Numbered from the stretch's first letter, positions 1-9,144 are shown. The stretch: DNA of 11,670 nt from Klenkia sp. (GCA_025966215.1 JAOPVM010000327.1:1-11670); one strand, 5' to 3'. Translations and numbers: made by a program. Notes: generated by a model not told the origin, from the sequence alone.

Positions 1-1031
1 CGGCGGCGCAGCGCCTCGACCCGCTGCTCCTCGGCGGCGAACCGGCCGATCAGCGCGGTCACCCGTGGGGTGAGCCCGTCGAGCACCTGGGGCGCGTTGG
101 CCTCCAGGTCCCGCAGCGCCGCGAAGGCCGCGGCCTGGGCGTCGAGCCGGTCGTCGGCGGCCTGCACCAGCTCCAGCAGCCGGGCCAGCATCTGCCGCTG
201 GGTGGGCTCGTCCTCGGGGGTCTCGTCGTCGAGCTGCTGGCGGATCGAGAACGCCTCGGCCATCTCCTGCTTCGCCGTCCCCACCGTGCCGGCGAACTCA
301 CCGACCGCGGCCTCGCCGTACTGCAGCCGGGCGTAGTCGAGATCGAGCTGGGAGGTGCGGACGGCCTCGTCGACGGCCAACAGGCCCTCGCTGGCCCGGG
401 CGGTCAGCTGCGCGGTGCTCTCCTCCGGGTAGGGACCGGCCTTGCGGACCCGCTCGGCCTCCTCGGCGGTGTCTCGACGGCGCTTGACCACGAGGAAACC
501 GCCACCGCCGACGGCCAGCACACCGGCCCCGATGCCCAGGGCGGCCCACGGCGGCGAGCCCGGGGTCAGCCCCTCGGCCAGAGCGACCGCGGCCGGGCCC
601 CACTCGTCGTCCCCGAGGCGGGGCTCGACGTCGCTGACGGCGAGGTCGTCGATCTCGGACTGGCTGAGTCGGGAGTCGTCGGCCACGTTCACGCCGTAGG
701 CCCGGTCCTCCACGGCGACGGCGAACAGCGCGTCGGAGGTGCCCAACCCGGACAGCTCGGCGGTCTCGGTAGCCCAGTCCGGTCCGCTCTGCCCGTCGAA
801 GGTGTCCACGAAGACGACGAACAGCTGGGTGCCGTCGGCGTCCTGCAGCTCCTGCAGCGCGGTCTCCACCTCGGCCCGATCGGCGTCGGAGAGCACGCCG
901 GCGTCGTCGGTGAGCTGGTCGGCGAGCCGGGACGGCTCCTGCGCCGAGGTCGGGGAGGCCAGCAGGACCGGCGCGGCGACCAGCCCGAGGACGACGAGCA
1001 GGCGGGCCAGCGGGAGGGGGGGTCGGCGCAT
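1..1031 (-). CDS. TPM-domain membrane-anchored/secreted protein, C-terminus cut by window edge
   Basis: The frame is open without a stop from the ATG at 1031 to the window edge, giving 343 visible residues. It begins with a signal peptide (basic MRRP, a hydrophobic core at about residues 8-25, and a likely cut near SPTSA-QEP). A TPM (DUF477-type) domain follows at about residues 34-155, starting RLADQLTDDAGVLSDADR and containing the LFVVFVDTF strand. One transmembrane segment lies at about 158-180 (PWAALGIGAGVLAVGGGGFLVV) and ends in KRRR. The rest is a long, charged, probably helical or coiled-coil cytoplasmic region. TPM domains have been linked to membrane-protein quality control and photosystem repair in other organisms, but the role in actinobacteria is unclear. 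I prefer the ATG at 1031 over the in-frame ATG at 1040 because GAGG sits nine bases upstream of it. The gene follows the peptide importer operon on the same strand after 92 bases. Longer open frames on the other strand are shadows. Confidence 0.85.
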   Translation of the reverse strand, partial: MRRPPLPLARLLVVLGLVAAPVLLASPTSAQEPSRLADQLTDDAGVLSDADRAEVETALQELQDADGTQLFVVFVDTFDGQSGPDWATETAELSGLGTSDALFAVAVEDRAYGVNVADDSRLSQSEIDDLAVSDVEPRLGDDEWGPAAVALAEGLTPGSPPWAALGIGAGVLAVGGGGFLVVKRRRDTAEEAERVRKAGPYPEESTAQLTARASEGLLAVDEAVRTSQLDLDYARLQYGEAAVGEFAGTVGTAKQEMAEAFSIRQQLDDETPEDEPTQRQMLARLLELVQAADDRLDAQAAAFAALRDLEANAPQVLDGLTPRVTALIGRFAAEEQRVEALRR

Positions 1032-1061
1032 GGCGGCCATCCTCGCCCATGCCGGCCGCCC

Positions 1062-1112
1062 CACCCCGCTGGTCAGCCCTCCGGCGGGGTGTCCCCCACC
1101 TCGGTCACCGAG
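1062..1112 (-). terminator. Candidate terminator hairpins after the importer operon
   Basis: Two inverted repeats lie just past the last ATPase stop at 1124. One is CTCGG-TCA-CCGAG at 1100-1112. The other is an 8-bp stem, CACCCCGC at 1062-1069 with GCGGGGTG at 1084-1091, around a 14-base loop. Neither has a T-run after it, which is common for actinobacterial terminators. They may only reduce read-through into the TPM gene downstream. This is an inference from sequence alone. Confidence 0.35.
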
Positions 1113-1123
1113 AGCACCGGGCC

Positions 1124-2247
1124 CTAGCGGCGTTCGATCGGCTGGTCGATCGCCACGACGGAGTCCGGGCCGACGTCCACCCCGGTGGCCGCGATCGAGA
1201 CGCCCTGGGTGGCGGCGACCTCGTCCGGGCCCTTGGGGAGCAGCTTCCCGTCCCGCACGTCCTCGGCCCAGTGGCAGGCGACCAGGTGCGCCGGGGCCAG
1301 CTCGCGCAGCACCGGCACCTCGGTGTCGCAGCGGGTCTCCTGGCGCCACGGGCACCGGGTGTGGAACCGGCAGCCCGCGGGCGGGTTCGCCGGCGAGGGC
1401 AGGTCGCCGGACAGCAGGATCCGCTCGCGGCTGTCCTCCACGACCGGGTCGGGGACCGGGACCGCGCTCATCAGCGACCGGGTGTAGGGGTGCAGCGGCT
1501 GCTCGTAGAGCGAGTCGGCGGGCGCCTGCTCGACCAGCGAGCCCAGGTACATGACCCCGACGGTGTCGGAGATGTGCCGGACGACGGCGAGGTCGTGTGC
1601 GATCACCAGGTAGGTCAGCCCGAGCCTGTCCTGCAGCTCCTCCAGCAGGTTGAGCACCTGGGCCTGCACCGAGACGTCCAGCGCCGACACCGGCTCGTCG
1701 GCGATCAGCAGGTCGGGTTCGACGGTGATGGCCCGGGCGATCCCGATCCGCTGACGCTGGCCGCCGGAGAACTCGTGCGGGTAGCGGCGCAGGGCCGCCG
1801 AGGGCAGCCCGACGGCGTCCAGCAGCTCGCGCAGCCGGGTGGAGATCGCGGCCTTGTCCCCGCCCAGGCCGTGCGCCTTGAGCGGCTCGGCGAGCAACGA
1901 CTCGACGTCCTGCCGGGGGTCCAGGGAGCCCAACGGGTCCTGGAAGACCATCTGCATCCGGCGGCGCATGTGCCGCAGCGGCTCGGGCTCGAGCGAGGCG
2001 ACGTCCACCCCGTCGAACCAGACCTGACCGGCGGTGGGCTCCTCCAGCCGGAGGATCGCCCGGCCCAGGGTCGACTTGCCGCAGCCGGACTCCCCGACCA
2101 GGCCGTACGTCGTCCCCCGCTCGATGGACAGGTCCACGCCGTCGACGGCCTTGACGTGCCCGATCGTGCGGTCGATGAAGACCCCGCGCTTGATCGGGAA
2201 GTGCACCTTCAGGCCCTCGACCCGCAGCAGGGGTCCGGCGGCGGCGG

Positions 2248-2251
<4 letters not shown>
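1124..2251 (-). CDS. Oligopeptide/dipeptide ABC importer ATPase, OppF/DppF type
   Basis: This is the second nucleotide-binding subunit of a peptide-type (Opp/Dpp) importer; it hydrolyses ATP at the inner face of the membrane together with the ATPase encoded just upstream. The protein has 375 residues. Visible motifs are Walker A GESGCGKS (53-60), Q-loop Q104 in MVFQDP, signature SGGQRQR (162-168), Walker B LLIADE (181-186), D-loop SALD (189-192) and switch His219. The C-terminal oligo_HPY region ([13 protein letters not shown]) carries four cysteines at about 294, 300, 308 and 326. In related transporters this arrangement binds a 4Fe-4S cluster. The GTG at 2251 is chosen because it overlaps the preceding stop as GTGA, and the protein family begins near [12 protein letters not shown]. 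The open frame continues upstream to 2596 but codes no family sequence there. About 49 residues follow the last Cys, a tail I do not recognise. The substrate cannot be read from the sequence. Confidence 0.93.
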
Positions 2252-3278
<1,027 letters not shown>

Positions 3279-3282
<4 letters not shown>

Positions 3283-4244
3283 CGCCGGAACTTGGGGTCG
3301 AGGGCCTCGCGCAGCGACTCCCCGAGCAGGGTGAAGCCGAGCGCGACCACGATGATGCACAGCGCCGGGTAGACCGCCAGCTCCGGGCGGACCGACAGCA
3401 CGGACTGGGCGCTGGCGAGCATGGCTCCCCACTCGGGCCGGCTGATGTCGGGGTCACCGAGGCCCAGGAAGCTCAGCGCCGCGGCCTCGATGATCGCCGT
3501 GGCCAGCGACAGCGTGGCCTGCACGATCACCGGGGACAGCGAGTTGGGCAGCACGTGGCCCAGCACGATCTTCCGGCGCTTGACGCCCAGCGCGCGGGCG
3601 GCCAGGGCGTAGTCGCTGTCCCGCTGGACGAGCATCGACCCGCGCAGCAGCCGGGCGAACACCGGCACCTGGGTGACCGCGATGGCGATCATCAGCGACA
3701 GCTGGTTGGCCCCCAGCAGCACCGAGACGCTGATCGCCATCAGCAGACCGGGGATGGACAGCAGGATGTCGACGAACCGCATGACGATCGTGTCGACCCT
3801 GCCGCCCAGCCCGCCGGCCAGGATGCCCAGCACCATGCCGACGGCCGCACCGAGCACGGTGGAGACGACGCCGATCACCAGGGACTGCCGGGAGCCGACG
3901 ATCAGCCGGGACAGCACGTCGCGGCCCAGCTGGTCAACGCCCAGTGGGAAGCCCTCGCGGGCGCCGGGGATGGAGCCCTGCCGGACCTCCGACAACAGCG
4001 TCTGGGCGTAGGGGTCCCGGGGCGCGAGGAACGGCGCCAGGATCGCCACGACCAGGAACACGACCACGATGACCGCGCCGATGATCGCCACCGGGTCGCG
4101 GCGCAGCCGACGGACCGCGCTGCGGAACAGCGACTCGCCACCGGCACCGGCCGACAGCGCACCGGCCCGGGCGGCCAGCTCGTCGATCTTCTCCCGGCGG
4201 CGCCCGCCGGGGGCAGCGGCCGGGGCGGCGGTCGGGGCGCTCAT
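3279..4244 (-). CDS. Peptide-type ABC importer permease, OppC/DppC type
   Basis: This is the second inner-membrane permease subunit, with 321 residues. A cytoplasmic N-terminus rich in Ala, Arg and Gly (1-50) leads into transmembrane helix 1 at about 52-74 (PVAIIGAVIVVVFLVVAILAPFLAP). The OppC_N region DPYAQTLL follows, then the BPD_transp_1 core. The EAA-type coupling loop, which docks on the ATPases, is visible at about 212-232 (YALAARALGVKRRKIVLGH). Further helices lead to the C-terminal GESLREALDPKFRR, typical of the C subunit. The ATG at 4244 overlaps the stop of the first permease as ATGA. The reading frame is open further upstream to 4676, but that part only shadows the neighbouring gene. 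Confidence 0.93.
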
Positions 4245-5245
4245 CGGGTGCGCACCCGGGGGTCGAGCAGCCCGTAGGAGACGTCGACCAGCAGGTTCAC
4301 CAGCACGTAGACCACCGCCAGGATGAGGATGAAGCCCTGCAGCAGGGCGTAGTCGCGGTCGCTGATCGCCTGCCGCAACGCTGAACCCACCCCACCGAAG
4401 GCGAAGACGGTCTCGGTGAGCACGGCCCCGCTCAGCAGCAGGCCGGTCTGCAGCCCGATGGTGGTGGAGACCGGGAGCAGGGCGTTGCGGACGACGTGCC
4501 GGTTGCGCACCGTCGTCGTGGCCAGTCCCTTGGCGTTCGCCGTCCGCACGTAGTCCTCGTTCACCACGTCCAGGACCGCCGCGCGGGTGATCCGCACGAT
4601 GATCGCCAGCGGGATGGTGCCCAGCGCGACGCCGGGCAGCACCAGGTGGGTCAGGGCGTCCCAGGCGGCGTCCCACTCCCGGGTGAGCAGGCCGTCCAGG
4701 ACGTAGAAGTTGGTGATGTGGGTGGCGTCGATGCGGACGTCCTGGCGGCCGGAGCCGGGCAGCCAGCCCAGCTCGACGGCGAACACCAGGCGCAGCAGGT
4801 AGGCCAGGAAGAAGACCGGGATGGTGACCCCGAGCAGCGAGCCGATGACCGAGGCGTTGTCGACGAAGCCGCCGTGCTTCTTGGCGGCCAGGTAGCCCAG
4901 CGGGATGCCGACGCCGATGGCGAAGGCCATCGCGAAGAGGGTCAGCTCGATGGTGCCGGGGAAGCGGAGGAAGAACTCCGAGGTGACCGACTGGCCGGTG
5001 CGGGCCGAGGTGCCGAAGTCCAGCTGGACGGCGCGGCCCAGGAACTTGAGGTACTGGACGTAGACCGGCTCGTTGAGCCCGAAGGCCTCGTTGTACTCGG
5101 CGATGCGCTGCGGGGTGGCCCGCTCACCGAGGGCGGCGAGCGCGGGGCCACCGGGCAGGGCCCGCAGCCACGCGAAGAGCAGGATCGACAGCCCCAGCAG
5201 GATCGGGATCAGCTGCAGGAGCCGGCGGACGATGAAGCGCAGCAC
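4241..5245 (-). CDS. Peptide-type ABC importer permease, OppB/DppB type
   Basis: This is the first inner-membrane permease subunit, with 334 residues. It starts with the canonical N-terminus LRFIVRRLLQLIPILLGLS, whose first helix spans about residues 9-27, followed by the periplasmic segment ALPGGPALAALGE. The EAA-type cytoplasmic loop that contacts the ATPases is at about 232-257 (YVRTANAKGLATTTVRNRH). The C-terminus NLLVDVSYGLLDPRVR is a hallmark of the B subunit. I chose the GTG at 5245 because family members begin at this LRF(I/L)xRR sequence and AGAGG lies about eleven bases upstream. The open frame runs on to 5530 but overlaps the end of the binding-protein gene and codes nothing family-like. 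The start lies 94 bases after the binding-protein stop, and that gap is filled by a strong hairpin. Confidence 0.92.
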   Translation of the reverse strand: MLRFIVRRLLQLIPILLGLSILLFAWLRALPGGPALAALGERATPQRIAEYNEAFGLNEPVYVQYLKFLGRAVQLDFGTSARTGQSVTSEFFLRFPGTIELTLFAMAFAIGVGIPLGYLAAKKHGGFVDNASVIGSLLGVTIPVFFLAYLLRLVFAVELGWLPGSGRQDVRIDATHITNFYVLDGLLTREWDAAWDALTHLVLPGVALGTIPLAIIVRITRAAVLDVVNEDYVRTANAKGLATTTVRNRHVVRNALLPVSTTIGLQTGLLLSGAVLTETVFAFGGVGSALRQAISDRDYALLQGFILILAVVYVLVNLLVDVSYGLLDPRVRTR

Positions 5246-5292
5246 GCGTCGGTCAGCCTCTCGGGTCGGTGCGGGATCGGGCTCCGGACGGA

Positions 5293-5333
5293 CCTCCGGC
5301 CGGCACCCCCGCGGAGGGGGCACCGGCCGGAGG
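5293..5333 (-). promoter_or_regulatory. Long GC-rich hairpin between binding-protein and permease genes
   Basis: The arms CCTCCGGCCGGCACCCCC (5293-5310) and GGGGGCACCGGCCGGAGG (5316-5333) form an 11-bp outer stem, a 2-base mismatch and a 5-bp inner stem around a 5-base loop. It starts seven bases after the binding-protein stop at 5340 and has no T-run on either side. In ABC importer operons such hairpins often stabilise the binding-protein mRNA or partly stop transcription, so that the binding protein outnumbers the permease. That role is an inference here. Confidence 0.6.
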
Positions 5334-5339
5334 GGTGGG

Positions 5340-7040
5340 TCAGTTGCCGATCGTGACGGTGGAGAAGTCCTCCGCCGACAGCGGGCTGGGGACCAGACCC
5401 TCGACGTCGTCGGCGACGACGAGCGCGTTGGGGCTGTGCGAGACCGGGACCGCCGGGAGGAAGTCCATGATGGCCGCGTTGGCCTCGGCGTAGAGCTCGC
5501 CGCGGGCGTCGATGTCGGGCTCGGCGTCACCGGCGGCCAGCGCGTCGAAGACCGCCTGGTCCGACCAGCCGCCGAACTCGGCCTTCATCTGCCCACCACC
5601 GGCGTCGGCGAAGAACGTGCCGATGAAGTTGTAGGCGTCGTTGTAGTCACCGGTCCAGCCCAGCAGGTGGAGGTCGGCCTGCCCGGCGCTGACCGCGTCG
5701 AGGTAGTCCGGGTTCCACGGCAGCGAGACGGGCTCGATGGTGAAGCCGGCGTCGGTCAGGTTCTGGCTGATGACCTCGAACATGGCGGCCGGGTCGGGCA
5801 GGTAGGGCCGGCTGACGTCGGTCGGGTAGTAGAAGCGCAGCGTGGTGTTCAGCGCACCGGCCTCGGTGAGCAGCTGACGCGACAGGTCGGGGTCGTAGTC
5901 GTAGGTGGTGACGTCCTCGGTCCACCCGTCGACGGCCGGCGGCACGAACTCGATGGCCTCCTCGGCGCCCTCGGGGAGCAGCGAGTTGACGATGGTCTCC
6001 CGGTCGATGGCGTGCGCGATGGCCTGCCGCACCCGGATGTCCTGCAGGGCCGGGTTGGCGTTGGTGCCCTCGACGTTCCCGCCGTTCATGCCCAGGTACA
6101 GGATGTTGAACGGGTCGCGGGGCAGCACCTGGAACCCGCCGTCCTGCAGCGTCTGGTAGTCCGCGGGGGCGACGAGGTCGTAGCCGTCGATCGAGCCGGC
6201 CTGCAGCTCCTGGCGGCGGGTGTTGCCGTCGGCGATGGAGCGGAAGACGATCTCGGAGACCCCGGGGGCGTCGCCCCAGTAGTCCTCGTTGGCCACGATG
6301 GTGACCTCGCCGTTGCCCTGGTCCCAGCTGTCGAACCGGAAGGGCCCGGTGCCGGTCGGGTGCTCGAGGGCGTACTCGGTGTAGGTCAGCGCATCGCCGT
6401 TGCCACCGAGCTCGTCGGCGTCGTACTGCTCGAGGGCCTCGGGGCTCTGCATGGCGAACGAGGGCAGCGCCAGGACAGCCGGGAAGCGGCTGGTGACCTG
6501 GCTGATCTGCACCTGCGCGGTGAACTCGTCGGTGGCCTCGCAGCCGGCGTACAGGCTGGGGACGTCGGGCGTGCTGGCGAACCCGCCGAAGTTGTTCTGG
6601 TAGTACTCCGAGGCCGCGGGGCTGGCCGCCAGGCCCTCGAAGTTGTACCAGCGCTCGAAGTTGAAGCAGACGGCCTCGGCGTCGAACGGCGTCCCGTCGT
6701 GGAACGTCACGTCGTCGCGCAGGTCGAAGGTGTACGTCAGCCCGTCCTCGGAGGCCTCGTAGCTCTCGGCCAGGGCCGGCGCGAGGTCCGCAGAGCCCTC
6801 CACGTTGGTCAGCAGGCCCTCGTAGATCTGCCGGGTGACCCGGAAGGACTCGCCGTCGGTGGCGAAGGCCGGGTCGAACATCGTCGGGTCGCCGGCCGCG
6901 CCGAAGACGAAGGTGCCCCCGGACGACTCACCGCCCCCGGCGCTGGTCTCCTCCCGGTCGCTGGAGGCACAGGCCGCCATCGACAGAGCGGTGAGGGTGG
7001 CGGCCGAGACGGCCAACACACGTGTGGGGCGACGGTGCAT
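5340..7040 (-). CDS. Peptide-type ABC importer substrate-binding lipoprotein (SBP family 5)
   Basis: This is the extracytoplasmic solute receptor that delivers peptides or a similar ligand to the permease pair. It has 566 residues. A lipoprotein signal (MHRRPTRVLAVSAATLTALSM) leads to the lipobox M-A-A-C with the lipidated Cys at 24, followed by a Ser/Gly/Glu-rich linker. The SBP_bac_5 fold begins at about residue 43. The family signature region spans about 88-120 and includes LAESYEASEDGLTYTFDLR and FHDGTPFD. Besides the lipobox there are only two further cysteines, at about 125 and 167, a plausible disulfide pair outside the membrane. It is the first gene of the operon, with both permeases and both ATPases downstream. 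The ATG at 7040 has an AGG nine bases upstream and is the only start that leaves a complete signal peptide. Peptide, nickel or glutathione-like ligands are all possible for this family. A 670-residue open frame on the opposite strand is a shadow. Confidence 0.93.
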   Translation of the reverse strand: MHRRPTRVLAVSAATLTALSMAACASSDREETSAGGGESSGGTFVFGAAGDPTMFDPAFATDGESFRVTRQIYEGLLTNVEGSADLAPALAESYEASEDGLTYTFDLRDDVTFHDGTPFDAEAVCFNFERWYNFEGLAASPAASEYYQNNFGGFASTPDVPSLYAGCEATDEFTAQVQISQVTSRFPAVLALPSFAMQSPEALEQYDADELGGNGDALTYTEYALEHPTGTGPFRFDSWDQGNGEVTIVANEDYWGDAPGVSEIVFRSIADGNTRRQELQAGSIDGYDLVAPADYQTLQDGGFQVLPRDPFNILYLGMNGGNVEGTNANPALQDIRVRQAIAHAIDRETIVNSLLPEGAEEAIEFVPPAVDGWTEDVTTYDYDPDLSRQLLTEAGALNTTLRFYYPTDVSRPYLPDPAAMFEVISQNLTDAGFTIEPVSLPWNPDYLDAVSAGQADLHLLGWTGDYNDAYNFIGTFFADAGGGQMKAEFGGWSDQAVFDALAAGDAEPDIDARGELYAEANAAIMDFLPAVPVSHSPNALVVADDVEGLVPSPLSAEDFSTVTIGN

Positions 7041-7254
7041 CGCGGAAGACCTGCCTTCTCGGCCCGAGCGGGCCGGATGAGCTGATGCGGGACGGACCGA
7101 GGACGAGAGGACGTCCTGACGGCGAACGGGACGTTAAGCCCCGCCTGTGACACTCGTGTGACCCGCCCGGGTGATCGTCACCGGATCGAGACCAACCCCG
7201 GCCCTTCGCCGGGGCAATGACGTGGGTCACCGGGACACGGGGCAGGATGACCGG
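7041..7254. other. Divergent intergenic region between importer operon and aldo/keto reductase
   Basis: I see no gene in these 214 bases, but several symmetric elements. They are a 16-bp imperfect palindrome GTGACAC-TC-GTGTGAC (7147-7162), GGTGA-TCG-TCACC (7170-7182), TGAC-GTGG-GTCA (7218-7229), a perfect AGGACGTCCT (7108-7117), and a 7-bp hairpin CCCCGGC-CCTTC-GCCGGGG (7196-7214). A 6-bp hairpin (7060-7075) lies in the probable leader of the binding-protein mRNA. AGGA at 7244-7247 is the ribosome binding site of the reductase, seven bases before its GTG. Confidence 0.6.
7131..7162 (-). promoter_or_regulatory. Candidate promoter and operator of the importer operon
   Basis: On the minus strand TAACGT (7136 down to 7131) matches the actinobacterial -10 pattern TANNNT. 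The GTGACAC/GTGTGAC palindrome (7147-7162) covers the place where a -35 box would lie. I see no good -35 hexamer. This would give an mRNA leader of about 85 bases. A repressor bound at the palindrome would block the promoter; this is an inference. Confidence 0.3.
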
Positions 7255-8172
7255 GTGAGCGCCGTCCTGGGACTCGGCCTGGCCGCGGTCGGTCGCCCCG
7301 CCTACATCACCCTGGGCCGGTCGGCCGACCTGCCCGCCGATCGCTCCCCCGCCGTCCTGCAGGCCCGCGCGCACGAGCTGCTGGGCGCCGCCAGCGACCT
7401 CGGGGTCACCCACCTGGACACCGCCCGGTCCTACGGCCGGGCCGAGGAGTTCCTCGCCTCGTGGCTGCACGGCCGGGACGACGACCCGTTCGTGGCCAGC
7501 AAGTGGGGCTACACCTACACCGCCGAGGACCCGGCGGTCGACGCCGACGAGGTCAAGACGCACGACCTGCCCACCCTGGAGCGCCAGTGGGGCCAGACGC
7601 AGGCCCTGCTCGGCGACCGGCTGCGGCTCTACCAGGTGCACTCGCTGACCGCCGACAGCCCGCTCTGGGACGACGACGCCCTCCTGCACCGGCTGGCCAC
7701 GCTGCGCGACGCCGGCACCGAGCTGGGCTTCTCCACCTCCGGGCCGGCCCAGGCCGAGGCGGTGCGCCGTGGGACGGCGCTCGAGGTCGACGGCGCCCGG
7801 TTGTTCGGCACCGTGCAGAGCACCTGGAACCTGCTGGAGACCTCGGCCGGCCCGGCGCTGGCCGAGGCGCACGGGTCGGGGTTGCGGGTGGTGGTCAAGG
7901 AGGGCGTGGCCAACGGGCGGCTCACCGACCGCGGACTGCCCGTCGACTCCCCCGTGCGCGCCGCGGCGGCCGGCGCCGGGGTGACCCCCGACGCGGCGGC
8001 CCTGGCCGCGGTGCTGGCCCAGCCCTGGGTCGACGTCGTCCTCAGCGGTGCGGTGACCGTCGAGCAGCTGCGTTCCAACGCCGAGGCCCGGGGGCTCACC
8101 GTCGACCTGCCCGACCTCGCCGAGGAGCCGGCGGCCTACTGGGCGACCCGCAGCTCGCTGGCCTGGGCCTAG
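7255..8172 (+). CDS. Aldo/keto reductase family protein
   Basis: This is a predicted NAD(P)H-dependent oxidoreductase with an AKR TIM barrel (305 residues), acting in the cytoplasm on a carbonyl substrate that I cannot identify. The catalytic tetrad is complete: Asp55 and Tyr60 in [14 protein letters not shown], Lys83 in VASKWGY, and His129 in LYQVHSLT. The late barrel segments [15 protein letters not shown] and [18 protein letters not shown] match the usual cofactor-binding end of the fold. I choose the GTG at 7255 because AGGA lies seven bases upstream and the barrel begins directly after it; the frame is open back to 7171 but that part has no family sequence. The gene is transcribed away from the peptide importer and converges on recR, with which it shares the bases CTAG at the two stops. 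Neighbours do not reveal the substrate. Confidence 0.88.
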   Translation: MSAVLGLGLAAVGRPAYITLGRSADLPADRSPAVLQARAHELLGAASDLGVTHLDTARSYGRAEEFLASWLHGRDDDPFVASKWGYTYTAEDPAVDADEVKTHDLPTLERQWGQTQALLGDRLRLYQVHSLTADSPLWDDDALLHRLATLRDAGTELGFSTSGPAQAEAVRRGTALEVDGARLFGTVQSTWNLLETSAGPALAEAHGSGLRVVVKEGVANGRLTDRGLPVDSPVRAAAAGAGVTPDAAALAAVLAQPWVDVVLSGAVTVEQLRSNAEARGLTVDLPDLAEEPAAYWATRSSLAWA

Positions 8173-8762
8173 ACCCGCCGGCGGCCCTCGAACGCGCGCC
8201 CCAGGGTGACCTCGTCGGCGTACTCCAGGTCCCCGCCCACCGGCAGGCCGCTGGCCAGTCGGGAGACCGCCATGCCCATCGGGCTGATCAACCGGGCCAG
8301 GTAGGCCGCGGTCGCCTCGCCCTCGAGGTTGGGGTCGGTGGCGATGATCAGCTCGGTGACCGAGCCGTCCATCAGCCGGGTCATCAGCTCCTTGACCCGC
8401 AGGTCGTCGGGGCCGATGCCCTCGATCGGGCTGATCGCCCCACCGAGCACGTGGTACCGGCCGCGGAACTCCCGGGTGCGCTCGATGGCCACCACGTCCT
8501 TGGGCTCCTCGACCACGCAGATGACGTCGAGGGTGCGCCGCGGGTCGCGGCAGATGCGGCACTGCTCGCCCTCGGCCACGTTGAAGCAGGTCACGCAGAA
8601 CCGGACCTCGGCCTGCACGCGCTGCAACGCCGCGACCAGCCGGCCGACGTCGGTGGCGTCCGCGGCCAGCAGGTGGAAGGCGATCCGCTGCGCGCTCGTG
8701 GGGCCGACGCCGGGCCGCCGACCCAGCTCGTCGATGAGGTCCTGGCCGGCGCCTTCGTACAC
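8169..8762 (-). CDS. recR: Recombination mediator protein RecR
   Basis: RecR works with RecO, and with RecF at gaps, to load RecA on SSB-coated single-stranded DNA in gap repair. The 197-residue length is normal. In order: the N-terminal [13 protein letters not shown] helix, a helix-hairpin-helix ([16 protein letters not shown], about 17-32), a zinc finger with Cys56, Cys59, Cys68 and Cys71 (CVTC...CRIC), a Toprim domain from about residue 78 to 173 ([30 protein letters not shown]), and the C-terminal [20 protein letters not shown]. The GTG at 8762 has AGGAG five bases upstream and matches the usual (M/V)YEG start. Thr22 replaces the nearly universal Lys of GPKSAQR, and Arg16 replaces the usual Leu before PGVG. 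The gene follows ybaB after 43 bases, forming the common ybaB-recR pair. Confidence 0.97.
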   Translation of the reverse strand: MYEGAGQDLIDELGRRPGVGPTSAQRIAFHLLAADATDVGRLVAALQRVQAEVRFCVTCFNVAEGEQCRICRDPRRTLDVICVVEEPKDVVAIERTREFRGRYHVLGGAISPIEGIGPDDLRVKELMTRLMDGSVTELIIATDPNLEGEATAAYLARLISPMGMAVSRLASGLPVGGDLEYADEVTLGRAFEGRRRV

Positions 8763-8805
8763 GGGTGCTCCTGCGCTCGTCGGGTGGTGCTCGTGGTGCG
8801 GTGGC

Positions 8806-9138
8806 TCAGAAGCCGGGCAGGCCCATCCCGCCCATGCCCCCGGCCAGCGGGCCCATGGTCGCCTGGGTGAGCTCACCGGCGGCGCGGTTGGCGTCGCGCA
8901 CGGCGGCGACGACGAGGTCCTGCAGCGTCTCGACGTCGTCGGGGTCGACGGCGTCCCTGCTGATGGTGATCGCGGTCAGCTCCCCGCTGCCGGTCATCGT
9001 CGCCGAGACCATGCCGCCGCCGGCCGTGCCGGTGACCTCGGCCTGGGCGAGCTCCTCCTGCGCGGCCGCGAGCTGCTGCTGCATCTGCTGGGCCTGCTTG
9101 AGGATCTGCTGCATGTCGGGGGCTCCACCGGGTTGCAT
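8806..9138 (-). CDS. ybaB: YbaB/EbfC family nucleoid-associated protein
   Basis: This is a small dimeric DNA-binding protein of the YbaB/EbfC family, usually encoded between dnaX and recR, thought to shape the nucleoid and influence gene expression. It has 110 residues. The N-terminal helix is Gln-rich ([27 protein letters not shown]), followed by the conserved strand region [25 protein letters not shown] and the C-terminal helix [22 protein letters not shown]. The tail is rich in Gly and Met. I choose the ATG at 9138 (MQPGGAPD) because a -10 hexamer lies exactly six bases before it, implying a leaderless mRNA. An internal ATG at 9114 has GGAG eight bases upstream and could give a 102-residue form. 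It is followed by recR and preceded by tetR rather than dnaX. Confidence 0.93.
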   Translation of the reverse strand: MQPGGAPDMQQILKQAQQMQQQLAAAQEELAQAEVTGTAGGGMVSATMTGSGELTAITISRDAVDPDDVETLQDLVVAAVRDANRAAGELTQATMGPLAGGMGGMGLPGF

Positions 9139-9144
9139 GCCCCG

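Noticed and set aside
5073..7085. A 670-codon plus-strand open frame opposite the substrate-binding protein gene
   Set aside because: It lies antisense to a clear SBP family 5 gene. Its composition is low-complexity Val/Gly/Asp/Arg with no motif, typical of antisense frames in GC-rich DNA.
7196..7214. CCCCGGC/GCCGGGG hairpin read as a riboswitch or terminator
   Set aside because: It is only a 7-bp stem in very GC-rich DNA, with no T-run and no further paired elements that would suggest a riboswitch fold.
6928..8562. A 544-codon minus-strand open frame spanning the reductase gene and part of recR
   Set aside because: It is a shadow of the plus-strand reductase and the recR frame, with no domain and Gly/Arg/Val-rich composition.
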